Shown: positions 43,880-53,528 of the stretch, in pieces
Numbering within the stretch: the stretch's first letter is position 1
Layout of the letters: each line of letters opens with the position of its first letter
Origin: Rhodocyclaceae bacterium
Lineage (GTDB): Bacteria > Pseudomonadota > Gammaproteobacteria > Burkholderiales > Rhodocyclaceae
Length of the DNA stretch: 64,000 bases
Reading direction: 5' to 3'
Assembly: GCA_023230455.1 (NCBI GenBank)
Contig: JALNXH010000007.1
Span: forward strand, 77,142-141,141
Program-made: the position numbers and the translations under genes
Notes under the pieces: generated by a model
Told to the model about the DNA's origin: nothing
Seen by the model: only the letters and a program-made list of their open reading frames with translations
Database searches by the model: none

Positions 43880-45835
43880 TTATTTGAGCGTTTCAGGCAT
43901 TGCTTGAACAGCGATGCGGGTCTTTTTCAGCAAGCTTCTGATGTCATATAGTCGATTGATCGACAATTCGGTCAATACATGTCCGGACGACAAGAGCAAG
44001 GTGCCATCCGTAAGATTGATGTTTTCCGTCAGGATCATGCCGGGACGCAGCCGTTGCAGCGAAATATCAGTCCCCTCCCGACTCTCATTGCGCCCGGTTT
44101 CTTTGTGAACCGGCAAAGGGATGGATGCCCCGCGATAGTCATTCGCCGATCGAATATCGCCAGCGCCACGCAGACTCCTGAAATCGGTTCGGACGGCTTC
44201 GTAGGCGAGTGCGGGATGAAGATGAAGGCGCTCGGAAATGGCTTTTGAAATTTTTTCCTCGACTAGCGCAGGAGTGATGGGCTTGACCAGGAACCCGTTT
44301 ATATCCAGTGCCAGTGCGGCCGAAAGGATTTCCGTTTGAGAAAACGCGGTGAGGACAATGATTCGAGTTTCCCGCTTGGCAAACGTTCTACCTGCCCGAA
44401 TCATTTGGATGAATTTCAAGCCGTTAACGCCCGGCATCTCTACATCGGTAATGATCAAATCAAACGCGTTCGATTCAAGCAGCTTTAATGAGAATTCAAC
44501 GTTGGCTGCATCTGTGACTTTGGCGAATCCCAGAGTCCTGAGGACCGAGAGAATGATCTTGCGTGTGAAATCGTCATCCTCTACAACGAGAACGTTGATC
44601 TCGCTCTGTTCCAGAGCGACCGGAAGTGAAACGGCTACCGCCTTATTGGCATGCTTTTTCATGAAATCCTGGAAAGCCCCGATATCCATCGGCTTGCCGA
44701 CGAAGTAACCCTGAGCCACATCGCATCCCATGATCTTCAGCGTATTCCAGTCCTGCTGCGATTCCACTCCCTCGGCTATGCTCTTCACTTGTAGCCTGTG
44801 CGCCATTTCGATGCTCGACTCAACCACGATGCGCAATACGTTGTTCTCGGTGAAGCCCCTAACGAAAGACTGGTCTATCTTGAGTTCGCTGTAGGCTACG
44901 CGGGTAAGTTGCTGCAAGCTGGAATAGCCGGTTCCGTAATCATCAATGGAAAGCGAGAATCCATTCATGCACAGGCGCGCCAGATTCTCCAACGCATGTG
45001 GGACGTCGGTCATGGCTACCGACTCGGTGATTTCCAGAACGATGTATTGCGGATCGACTCCAGCCTGGCGTACGACTTGGGTAATCATGTCTGCCAAGAT
45101 GGAATCGTCCAACGAGACCAGCGAAAGGTTGATTGAAATGCTGATTAAATGTCCTTTGTCGTGAAAAGAACGACAAGCTGCGAGACCTTTTTCGAGCATA
45201 AGGAAAGTGAGGTCACTGATCTCCCCGCTCTGCTCAAGTAGAGGAATAAAGGCATCGGGCCCGATCACACCCATCTCCGGATGAATCCAGCGCGCTAATG
45301 CCTCGGCCCCCTCTAGGCGGCCTGTTTTAAAACTAACTTTGGGCTGGAAGAACGGCTCGAACTGGTTTGCACGGATTCCCTGGCGGATCTCATCAAGGGT
45401 GAAATGCTTGGCTTCGGCGGGTCGTTGCCATTTATTTTCCGTATTTCCATGCTTAGCCAGAATTTCCTTGAGGCGATCCAGAACGACGGGCTTCTCAATC
45501 AATCCAAGCAGCTTGATGCCGTACATCCTGGCCATTCGGCCGACCGAGGAAAGCAACTTACTATCCACCGCACTCGTAATGACGATTGCTACCTTATGAT
45601 TCTCTTGACCCAAATGCCGCAAGAACTCCATGCCATCCATTTCCGGCATCTTCAAATCGCAAAGTGCCACATCCACGGGCCTTGAACCCGCACTGCGAAT
45701 AATCCCAAGCGCCTGCCTGCCATTGGCGGATTCTGATAGTGCGGCCACACCAAGCGAGCGCAGCATGCCTGCAACCAGCTGGCGCTGAAAGTCGTCGTCC
45801 TCTACGATCAGAAGGTGCAATTCATTTATCTTCAT
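43880..45835 (-). CDS. Response regulator REC-EAL-REC with C-terminal domain
   Basis: 651 residues from the ATG at 45835. REC1 (1-125) has its phosphoacceptor D60 in VALCDLKMPEMDG; an EAL domain (about 150-400) retains EALARW, ILEITES, IDDYGTGYSS, LKID and AEGVESQ, so active c-di-GMP phosphodiesterase is expected. REC2 (about 430-550) has LIITDVEMPG, and the end (about 600-651) matches the short LRPGMILTENI domain seen with HD-GYP/HDOD proteins. It overlaps the histidine kinase gene by 14 bp, forming an EvgSA-like pair. Confidence 0.9.
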   Translation of the reverse strand: MKINELHLLIVEDDDFQRQLVAGMLRSLGVAALSESANGRQALGIIRSAGSRPVDVALCDLKMPEMDGMEFLRHLGQENHKVAIVITSAVDSKLLSSVGRMARMYGIKLLGLIEKPVVLDRLKEILAKHGNTENKWQRPAEAKHFTLDEIRQGIRANQFEPFFQPKVSFKTGRLEGAEALARWIHPEMGVIGPDAFIPLLEQSGEISDLTFLMLEKGLAACRSFHDKGHLISISINLSLVSLDDSILADMITQVVRQAGVDPQYIVLEITESVAMTDVPHALENLARLCMNGFSLSIDDYGTGYSSLQQLTRVAYSELKIDQSFVRGFTENNVLRIVVESSIEMAHRLQVKSIAEGVESQQDWNTLKIMGCDVAQGYFVGKPMDIGAFQDFMKKHANKAVAVSLPVALEQSEINVLVVEDDDFTRKIILSVLRTLGFAKVTDAANVEFSLKLLESNAFDLIITDVEMPGVNGLKFIQMIRAGRTFAKRETRIIVLTAFSQTEILSAALALDINGFLVKPITPALVEEKISKAISERLHLHPALAYEAVRTDFRSLRGAGDIRSANDYRGASIPLPVHKETGRNESREGTDISLQRLRPGMILTENINLTDGTLLLSSGHVLTELSINRLYDIRSLLKKTRIAVQAMPETLK

Positions 45836-48596
45836 ACGACTCGCCTCCAGTTTTCTCGGCGGATATGAGATGGGCGTCGAGATATACGTCAAGTTGCCTC
45901 ACTGCATCTTCCATTGCGATTTCCATTGCGCGTGCACGCGGCAGATCGCCACTGGTTGCAGCGAGTTCAATGACAGCACAGGCTTTTGCCAAAGACTCCG
46001 CACCTACCATGCGGCAGGACCCTTTCATGCGGTGGGCAAGGCTCTCCAAGCGGGTGAGATCGCCTTGAATCAGTATCTGACTTAATTTCGCGGAGTCAGC
46101 ATGAATATGGCCCTGAAAATCGCGAAGCACTTGAGCTTGCGCGCCACTGCCCGCTGCGATCTGATTGAGTACGGCGAAATCGATGGGGTCGCCAGCGTGA
46201 ATAGCGTCGGCATCGTTCACTTTAGAGGTGTGTCTGTCGCTATCCGTTTCGGAGAGCGACAGACACTTTGCCAGCGTCGCTTTCAGTTGCGCCATATTGG
46301 CGGGCTTTACCAACAATTCATCCATACCCGCGACGCGACAATGCTCCATTTCTTCGGCCAGAGCGTTCGCCGTCCAAGCAATGATCGGCGTATGGGGACG
46401 CGCCTCCTCCGCCTCGATCTTACGTATAGCCCGCGATAGCCCATACCCATCCATCTCGGGCATATGACAGTCGGTAATCACCAGCGCAAAGCGTCCGTTC
46501 CGCCACATCGCCAACGCCACCTCGCCGTTCTCCGCTGTTTCGGCCCGTAGGCCGAGCAGCCTTATCTGGCGCGCCAACAGGTCGCGGTTGATCGGATGAT
46601 CGTCCACCGCCAACACCAGCGGCGCATCCATATTGCCGTCCAGAAGCGGATCGATTGCTCTCTGTTCGACTTCAGGGCGCACATTTTGAATGGACTTGGC
46701 GTTCGCACTTGAGACCGGCAGCGTCAGCGCAATGCTGAAGGTAGCTCCCTGTCCCGGTTCGCTCTCCAGGTCGATCTGTCCATCCATCAATTCCGCCAAG
46801 CGCCGACAGATCGCCAGTCCCAACCCCGTTCCGCCATACAACCGGGCGGTGTCCGAACTTTCCTGCCGGTAGCGCTGGAATAAACGCTGCTGGACATCCT
46901 TGGCTATGCCGGCGCCCGTATCCTTGACCGAGAAGCGTATCCGCTCGCCACTTTCGTAACGATCAACAAGGCTGGCACGAACCTCGATTTCTCCGCGTTG
47001 AGTAAACTTGATCGCATTGCTGACGAAGTTGTTCAGTACCTGAGAGAGTCGCAAGGGATCGACAATGTGCGCAGAACTGAGACGTGCGTCAACGTGTTGC
47101 CATAGCACCAAGTCTTTAGCGCTGGCAACGCGCGAGTAGGTATTGACGACTTCTTGCAGCAACTGCGCAATCGAAGTCGCGCATAGGGAAAGCTCAAGTT
47201 TCCCCTCCTCGATCTTCGACCAATCGAGGATGTCGCTGACGATACGAAACAGCCCCCTGCCAGACTCCCACGCCGCATCCAGCGTCGCTCGCTGATCCTT
47301 TTCGAGATGCGTCAGGGAAAGCAACTCCAGCATGCCGAGCATGCCGGTCAGCGGGGTGCGGATTTCATGGCTCATGGTGGCGAGAAACGAATCCTTGGCA
47401 CGGTTGGCCAATACGGCCTGTTCCTTCGCCGCGACAAGGGCTTCGTCGGCGCGCTTGCGTTCGGTTATGTCCTTGAAAAGAATTCCGACTCTCTGGCTTC
47501 CGTTTCCCCCGATACGGAAAGCGAAGACATCGAAATACCGCTGCATCGCGATTGCTGCATTCTCGAAACGAATCGCTTCGCCCGTCCTCGCCACCTCCCC
47601 GACGATATCAAACCAATTCGTGTCATGATTGGGAACCAGTTCTCGTGCCGTCCTGCCGAGAGCTTGACGAACACCCGTGTGCTTCTCGAACATCGGGTTG
47701 ATTTCCACAAAACGATAATCGATCGCCTTGCCATTCTGGTCGCGGAGCATTTCGACCACACAGAATCCCTCGTCCATCGACTCGAATAGCGTGCGGTATC
47801 GTTCTTCGCTATCGCGCAGCGCCACCTTCGCCGCGTACTCCTTGGAGATATCGCGAAACACCAGCACCGTTCCGATCACTTCGCCGTTGCGATTACGTAT
47901 GGGCGCGCAACTGTCGGCAATTGGGCGCTCGCTACCGTCGCGTGCAATCAAGACTGTATCGTTGGCTAATCCGCAAATGGCGCCTTGAGCCAATGTCGCC
48001 GCCACGGGGATGGGCGCCAGTTCGCGCGTCTGCTGATTGATGATGTGAAAAATATCAGCCACCGGGTGACCAACTGCTTCCGCCTGCGACCAGCCGGTGA
48101 ACTGCTCGGCGAGGGTATTAAGGCGTGTCACCTGTCCGTCGGCATCCGTAGTCATCACCGCATCGCCGATGGATCTGAGCGTTACGCTGAGGTTTTCCTC
48201 ACTGGCGCGCAGAGTGGCATTAGTCTCCGCGCTCTGTTTGTTAGCTTTCTGTAGTCGACTATGGGTAATACTGAAAAAAATACCCATGATGCTGAAGATG
48301 GTAATAGAAACAATCGATATGGGTTTCTCCAAATGGAACGAGTAATAGGGTGGAATGAAGAACCACCACACAAGCACGGTAGAAATGAACGTGGATGCCA
48401 ACCCAGGAAGCAACCCGCCGATCCAGGAGCTAATGAAAACAGCAGGAAAGAAAAGAAACCAAGCGTACGGTTGGATCACCGGCCAAAACATCCACTGCAA
48501 GATGAATGCCACCACCGGCGGCAGAAGAGCCAGAAGCGGACGAAGCCCAAAAAGCCTAGCAACTCTCATATTGGCCGCTTCCCAAGGAGTATTCAT
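45822..48596 (-). CDS. Hybrid sensor histidine kinase (DUF4118-PAS-PAS-HK-REC-HPt)
   Basis: 924 residues. Residues about 20-112 form four membrane helices of the DUF4118 type; two PAS domains follow (about 125-255 and 262-380), then HisKA with H410 in ATMSHEIRTPLTGM, HATPase (GTGLGLAICRRL), REC with LVITDCHMPEMDG, and HPt with LAHRMKGSCRMVGA. Phosphate should pass His-Asp-His to the REC-EAL-REC protein encoded downstream with overlapping ends. The signal is unknown; PAS domains suggest a redox or small-molecule cue. Confidence 0.93.
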   Translation of the reverse strand: MNTPWEAANMRVARLFGLRPLLALLPPVVAFILQWMFWPVIQPYAWFLFFPAVFISSWIGGLLPGLASTFISTVLVWWFFIPPYYSFHLEKPISIVSITIFSIMGIFFSITHSRLQKANKQSAETNATLRASEENLSVTLRSIGDAVMTTDADGQVTRLNTLAEQFTGWSQAEAVGHPVADIFHIINQQTRELAPIPVAATLAQGAICGLANDTVLIARDGSERPIADSCAPIRNRNGEVIGTVLVFRDISKEYAAKVALRDSEERYRTLFESMDEGFCVVEMLRDQNGKAIDYRFVEINPMFEKHTGVRQALGRTARELVPNHDTNWFDIVGEVARTGEAIRFENAAIAMQRYFDVFAFRIGGNGSQRVGILFKDITERKRADEALVAAKEQAVLANRAKDSFLATMSHEIRTPLTGMLGMLELLSLTHLEKDQRATLDAAWESGRGLFRIVSDILDWSKIEEGKLELSLCATSIAQLLQEVVNTYSRVASAKDLVLWQHVDARLSSAHIVDPLRLSQVLNNFVSNAIKFTQRGEIEVRASLVDRYESGERIRFSVKDTGAGIAKDVQQRLFQRYRQESSDTARLYGGTGLGLAICRRLAELMDGQIDLESEPGQGATFSIALTLPVSSANAKSIQNVRPEVEQRAIDPLLDGNMDAPLVLAVDDHPINRDLLARQIRLLGLRAETAENGEVALAMWRNGRFALVITDCHMPEMDGYGLSRAIRKIEAEEARPHTPIIAWTANALAEEMEHCRVAGMDELLVKPANMAQLKATLAKCLSLSETDSDRHTSKVNDADAIHAGDPIDFAVLNQIAAGSGAQAQVLRDFQGHIHADSAKLSQILIQGDLTRLESLAHRMKGSCRMVGAESLAKACAVIELAATSGDLPRARAMEIAMEDAVRQLDVYLDAHLISAEKTGGESYEDK

Positions 48597-48900
48597 CTTA
48601 TGAATACATAGTAGGTTTTCAGAATAAAGCCATACTCCGATAGCATTCCATTAGCGATTCTTCATGAATTATTGCCCTGGATTGAATGAGGACGATGTCG
48701 CCGACAATCCCATACTTAGGGAACGGCAACTTGTGCGACATCAGGCCCATTGTTCATGCGGGTTTCGCTCGTATTTCTGTCGCCTTAGTTCGTGACCATG
48801 ACGTAAATCAGCGCGAATATTCCACTTGTCATTTCGGCACTGGGCTGACATTCCTCGTGATCATTTTTGTGTGCTGGCCTGCGCCCCTTACAATCCAGCC
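48597..48900. promoter_or_regulatory. Divergent spacer, histidine kinase / hydratase
   Basis: 304 bp, relatively AT-rich near the kinase start. A 100-codon open frame here runs into the hydratase in another frame and has no homologue-like features; it is not annotated. Likely holds both promoters. Confidence 0.45.
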
Positions 48901-49686
48901 ATGGATACCAACGAACTGCTCTTCGAGTTGCACGACGACGGCATCGGCCGCATCGTTTTCAATCGCCCCCAGGCACGCAATGCGTTGACCTTCGACATGT
49001 ACGATCGGTTGACGGAAATCTGCGCGCTGGCCAATGACGACCCGCGCATCCGCGTACTGCTGCTCTCCGGCGCCGGGGGTCAGGCTTTCGCCGCCGGCAC
49101 CGACGTCGAGCCGCTGAAGTCGCTGACCACGACCGAGCGTGTCGCTGCCTACGAGGCCCGTGTCGAACGTACGCTGCTGGCGCTGGAAACCTGTCGCGTA
49201 CCAACCGTCGCTTCGATTGCCGGCGCCTGCACCGGTGGCGGACTGATCATCGCCGCGGCCTGCGATCTGCGTATCGGCGCCGCCGACGCGCGGCTGGGCA
49301 TGCCCATCGCGCGCACGCTGGGCAACTGTCTGTCGGCCAAGAACGCCGCGCGAATCATCGCCCTGACAGGCATGGCGCGCTTTCGTCAGATGATTTTTTC
49401 CGCGCGGCTATTCACCGGCGAGGAAGCCTTCACCGTCGGCCTGCTCTCGGAGGTGGTGGATTCGGCCGGCAGCCTTGCGCCGCGCGCCGATATCGTCGCC
49501 CGCACGGTGGCCGGGCATTCGCCGCTGACCCTGCAATCCACACGGGAACTGTTGCGGCGGATGCAGGTCGCCGTGGAAGATGTAAAAGACATGGACTTGC
49601 TGACGCGCTGCTACACCAGCAACGATTTCCAGGAGGGCATCGCCGCCTTCCTCGGCAAGCGCGCGCCCCACTGGCAGGGTAACTGA
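48901..49686 (+). CDS. Enoyl-CoA hydratase/isomerase
   Basis: 261 residues from the ATG at 48901. Oxyanion segments AAGTDVEPL and GACTGGGLIIAAACDLRIG are present. The AAGTDV form and the region ARTLGNCLSAKNAARI depart from the typical E-x-x-x-G-C hydratase active site, so it may be an isomerase or a related crotonase. It lies between the signalling block and hypE, convergent with hypE; no link to the hydrogenase is obvious. Confidence 0.86.
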   Translation: MDTNELLFELHDDGIGRIVFNRPQARNALTFDMYDRLTEICALANDDPRIRVLLLSGAGGQAFAAGTDVEPLKSLTTTERVAAYEARVERTLLALETCRVPTVASIAGACTGGGLIIAAACDLRIGAADARLGMPIARTLGNCLSAKNAARIIALTGMARFRQMIFSARLFTGEEAFTVGLLSEVVDSAGSLAPRADIVARTVAGHSPLTLQSTRELLRRMQVAVEDVKDMDLLTRCYTSNDFQEGIAAFLGKRAPHWQGN

Positions 49687-49689
49687 CCC

Positions 49690-50715
49690 TCAGCAGATGC
49701 GCGGCAGCGCGTCGCCGCTGAGCCAGTCGATCATCCGCCGCCCGCCGAAGCGGGTGACCATCTGCACGAAGCAGCGCGCATCCTGCTCGACGCGTCCGAT
49801 CAGGGCGGCGTCGCGGCCCAGAGGATGGGCGCGCAGCGCCGCCAGCGCCGTGCCCGCCAAATGGGCCGGGCAGATCGCGATCAGACGTCCCTCGTTGGCG
49901 ATGTTCAACGGATCGAGGCCGAGCAATTCGCAGGCGGCGGCCACCGCCGGCCGTACGGGAATGGCCGTCTCGTCAAGGACGATACCGACCCTCGACTGAC
50001 GGGTGATTTCGTTGAGCGTGGCGGCCACGCCGCCGCGGGTCGGGTCGCGCAGCACATGCACCTCGGGCATCGCATCGAGCAGCGCTGAGGTCAGGCCGTG
50101 CAGCGCTGCCGTATCGGAAACGATCGGCGAATCGAAAGACAGGTTCTCGCGCACCGACATGATGGCCATGCCATGGTCGCCGATGGGGCCGGAAATCAGC
50201 ACCGCGTCGCCGGGGCATGCATTGCGGCCGGAACAGTCGACGCCGTCACGCAGCACGCCGACCCCGGTGGTAGCGATGAACACTCCGTCCGCCTTGCCCC
50301 GCTCCACCACCTTGGTGTCGCCGGTCACCACCGGCACGCCGGCCTCGCGCGAAGCCGCCGCCATTGAGGCGACGATGCGGGTGAGATCGGCGAACGGAAA
50401 GCCTTCTTCGAGGATGAAGCTTGCCGCCAGATAGAGCGGCGTCGCGCCCATCATCGCCACGTCGTTGATCGTGCCGTGCACCGCCAGACAGCCGATGTCG
50501 CCACCGGGGAAGAACAGCGGCGAGACCACATGGGCGTCGGTAGCCATCACCAATTTGCCATGGGCGGAGGGCAAGCGTGCGCCGTCGTCGCCCTGGGCGA
50601 GGTAGTCGTTGTGCAGTTCGCGGGCGAAGATCTGTTCGATCAGTTGCGCCATGGCACGGCCGCCGGCGCCGTGGGAGAGATCGATATGGCCGGTTTTCAG
50701 ATTGAGAGTGGTCAT
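49690..50715 (-). CDS. hypE: Hydrogenase expression/formation protein HypE
   Basis: 341 residues. The purM-like N-terminus DLSHGAGGRAM, ATP-binding VVTGDTKVVERGKADG and the invariant C-terminal tail PRIC are present; the last Cys receives the carbamoyl group from HypF and is dehydrated to thiocyanate, the source of the hydrogenase cyanide ligands. Separated from hypD by a 220-bp spacer containing a repeat, so it may be expressed from its own promoter. Confidence 0.95.
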   Translation of the reverse strand: MTTLNLKTGHIDLSHGAGGRAMAQLIEQIFARELHNDYLAQGDDGARLPSAHGKLVMATDAHVVSPLFFPGGDIGCLAVHGTINDVAMMGATPLYLAASFILEEGFPFADLTRIVASMAAASREAGVPVVTGDTKVVERGKADGVFIATTGVGVLRDGVDCSGRNACPGDAVLISGPIGDHGMAIMSVRENLSFDSPIVSDTAALHGLTSALLDAMPEVHVLRDPTRGGVAATLNEITRQSRVGIVLDETAIPVRPAVAAACELLGLDPLNIANEGRLIAICPAHLAGTALAALRAHPLGRDAALIGRVEQDARCFVQMVTRFGGRRMIDWLSGDALPRIC

Positions 50716-50744
50716 GGTCTGTGGTTATTGGGTCGTATCACTTA

Positions 50745-50783
50745 TCCTTCGACTTCGCTGCGCTACGCACTCAGGACGAACGG
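50745..50783. repeat. CCTTCG...CTCAGG repeat, copy 2
   Basis: TCCTTCGACTTCGCTGCGCT followed by ACGCACTCAGGACGAACGG, in the spacer before hypE. The same kind of element as at 28791-28840, and similar to short intergenic repeats seen widely in proteobacteria. Confidence 0.7.
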
Positions 50784-50935
50784 TGGTGGCGTGTGGCTGG
50801 CGGTTGGAATTTGAGCCGGTCGTCCTGGATGTAGACGGTGTAACTGCCTGATGCTGACCAACGCTGCTCAAGGCCATCCGCATGCCCCGTATAGCAGGAA
50901 CCGCGCGCACTTCAGAAAACAAGCCGAGAACCCCA
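50784..50935. other. hypE-hypD spacer remainder
   Basis: About 150 bp with no ORF recognised beyond the repeat to its left. Confidence 0.4.
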
Positions 50936-52048
50936 TCACGCTGCGGAGCGGAAGCGGCCGTAGCTGTAGTGTGCCGCGCAGGCGCCTTCCGACGAGACCA
51001 TGCAGGAGCCGATGGGCGTTTCCGGCGTGCAGGCGGTGGCAAAAATTTTGCATTCCTCGGGGCGCTTTTCGCCGCGCAGAATGGCAGCGCATTCGCAAGC
51101 CTTGTGGTCGGGCACGGCAACATAGGACACGGCAAACTTCCGCTCGGCATCGAAGCGTGCGTATTCGTCGCGCAAGCGCAGGGCGCTGTGCGGCACGGTA
51201 CCGAGACCGCGCCACTCGAAGGCGTCGCGCAGCTCGAAGACCCGCTCCACCAGCACCTGCGCCTTGCGATTGCCGGCGCGGGTGACGGCGCGGGTGAATT
51301 CGTTCTCGACTTCGGCACGGCCTTCGTTGATCTGGCGGATCAGCATCTGGATCGCCCGCATCACGTCGAGCGGCTCGAAGCCGGCGATCACCACCGGCTT
51401 GCCGTAGTCGCGCGGGAACGGTTCGTAAGGGGCACTGCCGATCACCGTGGACACGTGGGCCGGGCCGATGAAGCCATCGAGCCGCACGCCCTGCGCCACG
51501 TTGAGGATGGCGTGCATCGCTGCCGGAGTGAGCACGTGATTGCACAGCACGGAGAAATTCTTCAGTCCCTCGGCTGCGGCCTGGATCACGGCGACTGCGG
51601 TCGGCGGCGTGGTGGTCTCGAAGCCGATGGCGAGGAACACCACCTCCCGTCCGGGTTGCGCACGGGCGATGGCCAAAGCGTCGGCGGTCGAGTAGATCAT
51701 GCGCACGTCAGCGCCCTGCGCTTTGGCCTTTTGCAGCGTGAGCTTGCCCGAGGCCGGTACCCGCAGGGTATCGGCGTAGGTGCAGAGGATCGCACCGCGG
51801 TCGAGCGCAAGCCGGATGGCCTGATCGATGCGGCCGATCGGCAGCACACAGACCGGACAACCGGGGCCGTGGATCAATCGGATCGACGGCGGCAGGAGGT
51901 CGGCGATGCCGTAGCGCGAGATGGCGTGGGTATGGCCGCCGCAGAACTCCATCAGCCGGTATTCGCGGCCCGGCTGAACTTCGGCAGCGATGGCCGAGGC
52001 CAGGCCGCGGGCCAGAGCGCCGTCGCGGAAATCGTCGATGTATTTCAT
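50936..52048 (-). CDS. hypD: Hydrogenase formation protein HypD
   Basis: 370 residues. Conserved CGGHTHAISRYG, GPGCPVCVLP and the C-terminal cysteine cluster of the [4Fe-4S] site (CECAAILRGEKRPEECKIF region) are visible. HypD with HypC assembles the Fe(CN)2CO moiety. Its ATG overlaps the hypC stop as ATGA. Confidence 0.95.
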   Translation of the reverse strand: MKYIDDFRDGALARGLASAIAAEVQPGREYRLMEFCGGHTHAISRYGIADLLPPSIRLIHGPGCPVCVLPIGRIDQAIRLALDRGAILCTYADTLRVPASGKLTLQKAKAQGADVRMIYSTADALAIARAQPGREVVFLAIGFETTTPPTAVAVIQAAAEGLKNFSVLCNHVLTPAAMHAILNVAQGVRLDGFIGPAHVSTVIGSAPYEPFPRDYGKPVVIAGFEPLDVMRAIQMLIRQINEGRAEVENEFTRAVTRAGNRKAQVLVERVFELRDAFEWRGLGTVPHSALRLRDEYARFDAERKFAVSYVAVPDHKACECAAILRGEKRPEECKIFATACTPETPIGSCMVSSEGACAAHYSYGRFRSAA

Positions 52049-52272
52049 CCGCCCTGCTCCGCCGCCAGTTGGCGGAACAACGCTAGAGTAGCTTCCGCTT
52101 CTTCGATATCAAGCTTTTGCAGCGCATAGCCGACATGCAGAATGACGTAATCGCCCACCGCCACCTCTTCGACCAACGCCAGCGAGATGCGCTTCTTCAC
52201 GCCATCGAGGTCGACCACGGCTTCGTCGTTGTCGCACAACTCAACCACCAAAGCCGGCATTGCCAGACACAT
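52045..52272 (-). CDS. hypC: Hydrogenase maturation chaperone HypC
   Basis: 75 residues beginning MCLAMPALVVEL; the Cys2 that binds the iron centre is present. A small beta-barrel chaperone that carries the Fe(CN)2CO unit from HypD to HoxH. It is coupled to hypD and lies 20 bp downstream of the FAD oxidoreductase gene. Confidence 0.95.
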   Translation of the reverse strand: MCLAMPALVVELCDNDEAVVDLDGVKKRISLALVEEVAVGDYVILHVGYALQKLDIEEAEATLALFRQLAAEQGG

Positions 52273-52292
52273 TTCCAATACTCCTGAATTTG

Positions 52293-53444
52293 CTAGACAG
52301 CGGATCTTTCGATGATCCGGTTCGCCGCATAGATGCCGGAAATCGCTGCGGGCTCCATGCCCATACCGTTGTGGTCGCCGGCCATGTAGAGGTTGTCGCC
52401 CAAATCCTGATCGAGCACCAGCGCCGGGTGAGTGTAAATCGCCTGCGCCCAGTCCTGCTGCCAACGCACGCTGTAGTCGTCGAAATAATCGGCGAGATCG
52501 ATGCCCACCGCCGAATACAGCTCGTATTCGTCCCGACTGCCATCGCGCCGCGCCAGATAGATGACCGGGCTGGTGTCGGAAAACAGATGGATGTCCTTGC
52601 CGCGATACTTGGCCTTGAGCGTGCCTTTGACGAGGTAGGAGGAGAGTCGCGATGCGCTGCGGATGCGCGGCAGATCGATCAGTTTCTGCGCCGCGTCGGC
52701 AGTGGTGGCGATCACCAGATTGCGGGCATGAAAGACCCGCCCCTTCGCCGTGGTCACGCTATAGCCGCCATCGGTCTTGTCCACCTTCGTCGCGCTATCG
52801 AATTCGACGCTGCCGAGTCGCTGCTGCATGGCACTCTCGCTGAACTCGAAGTTGTTGATCGGCATCAGCAGGCCCTGGGCCAGATAGCAGTAGTCGAATG
52901 CGGTCAGCGTATCGACCCGCGCTCCGGTGCAGGCATAGGCGAACAGCGACACCGATTCGCGGCAGGCCTCGGTAACGCCCAGGTCATCGAGAAACTGCTG
53001 CGCGGTCATGAAAAACAGCCGCTCCATGAACGGATCGGCTTTCAGCGCTTCCTTCACCTGCATCGTTTCGCAGTTCTTTTTGTACGCTTCGTAATGCGTT
53101 TCGAAGGTCTTCATGAAGCGGAGGAACCTGAACAGCTTCCAGCCATGCTTCAACACCCGCAGGCTGAGGGCCGAATAGCTATCCGTGTCGCTGCGGTGGA
53201 ACAACAGCTGGCCGAAGGATTTGATGACCCGCGGCCCCGGCGTGATGATCTGCTTGACATGGTGATAGTTGTCGAAATAGAAGACCGCGCCGAAATTCAT
53301 CTTGAACTCGGCCTTGTACATCACCCGCCCGCCCAGCCGCTCGGTCACCAGCAGAAATGGCAGACCGGCCTCCTTTAGACGCATGGCGCAGAACATTCCA
53401 GCCATGCCGCCGCCGAGAATCAGCGTACCTTGATCTTGTTCCAT
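52293..53444 (-). CDS. FAD-dependent oxidoreductase in hyp operon
   Basis: 383 residues, GGGGAGGAATC before the ATG. The N-terminus has the dinucleotide-binding GGGMAGMFCAMRL, and the fold resembles amine-oxidase/protoporphyrinogen-oxidase-like flavoproteins, with a second FAD-contacting end (MAGDHNGMGMEPAAISGIYAA). Not a known Hyp protein. It lies between hypF and hypC with small gaps, so it is likely coexpressed. A role in hydrogenase maturation or a nearby metabolic step is open. Confidence 0.8.
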   Translation of the reverse strand: MEQDQGTLILGGGMAGMFCAMRLKEAGLPFLLVTERLGGRVMYKAEFKMNFGAVFYFDNYHHVKQIITPGPRVIKSFGQLLFHRSDTDSYSALSLRVLKHGWKLFRFLRFMKTFETHYEAYKKNCETMQVKEALKADPFMERLFFMTAQQFLDDLGVTEACRESVSLFAYACTGARVDTLTAFDYCYLAQGLLMPINNFEFSESAMQQRLGSVEFDSATKVDKTDGGYSVTTAKGRVFHARNLVIATTADAAQKLIDLPRIRSASRLSSYLVKGTLKAKYRGKDIHLFSDTSPVIYLARRDGSRDEYELYSAVGIDLADYFDDYSVRWQQDWAQAIYTHPALVLDQDLGDNLYMAGDHNGMGMEPAAISGIYAANRIIERSAV

Positions 53445-53528
53445 GATTCCTCCCCTATTTTTTTAACGACGCGAACCGCAGTGTGTAACAGGCGTGCCCG
53501 GGAATCTTGCGAAATGGTGCTCTTCGGC

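Noticed and set aside
48686..48988. 100-codon plus-strand frame in the kinase/hydratase spacer
   Set aside because: Runs into the hydratase in a different frame; no ribosome-binding site or family features.
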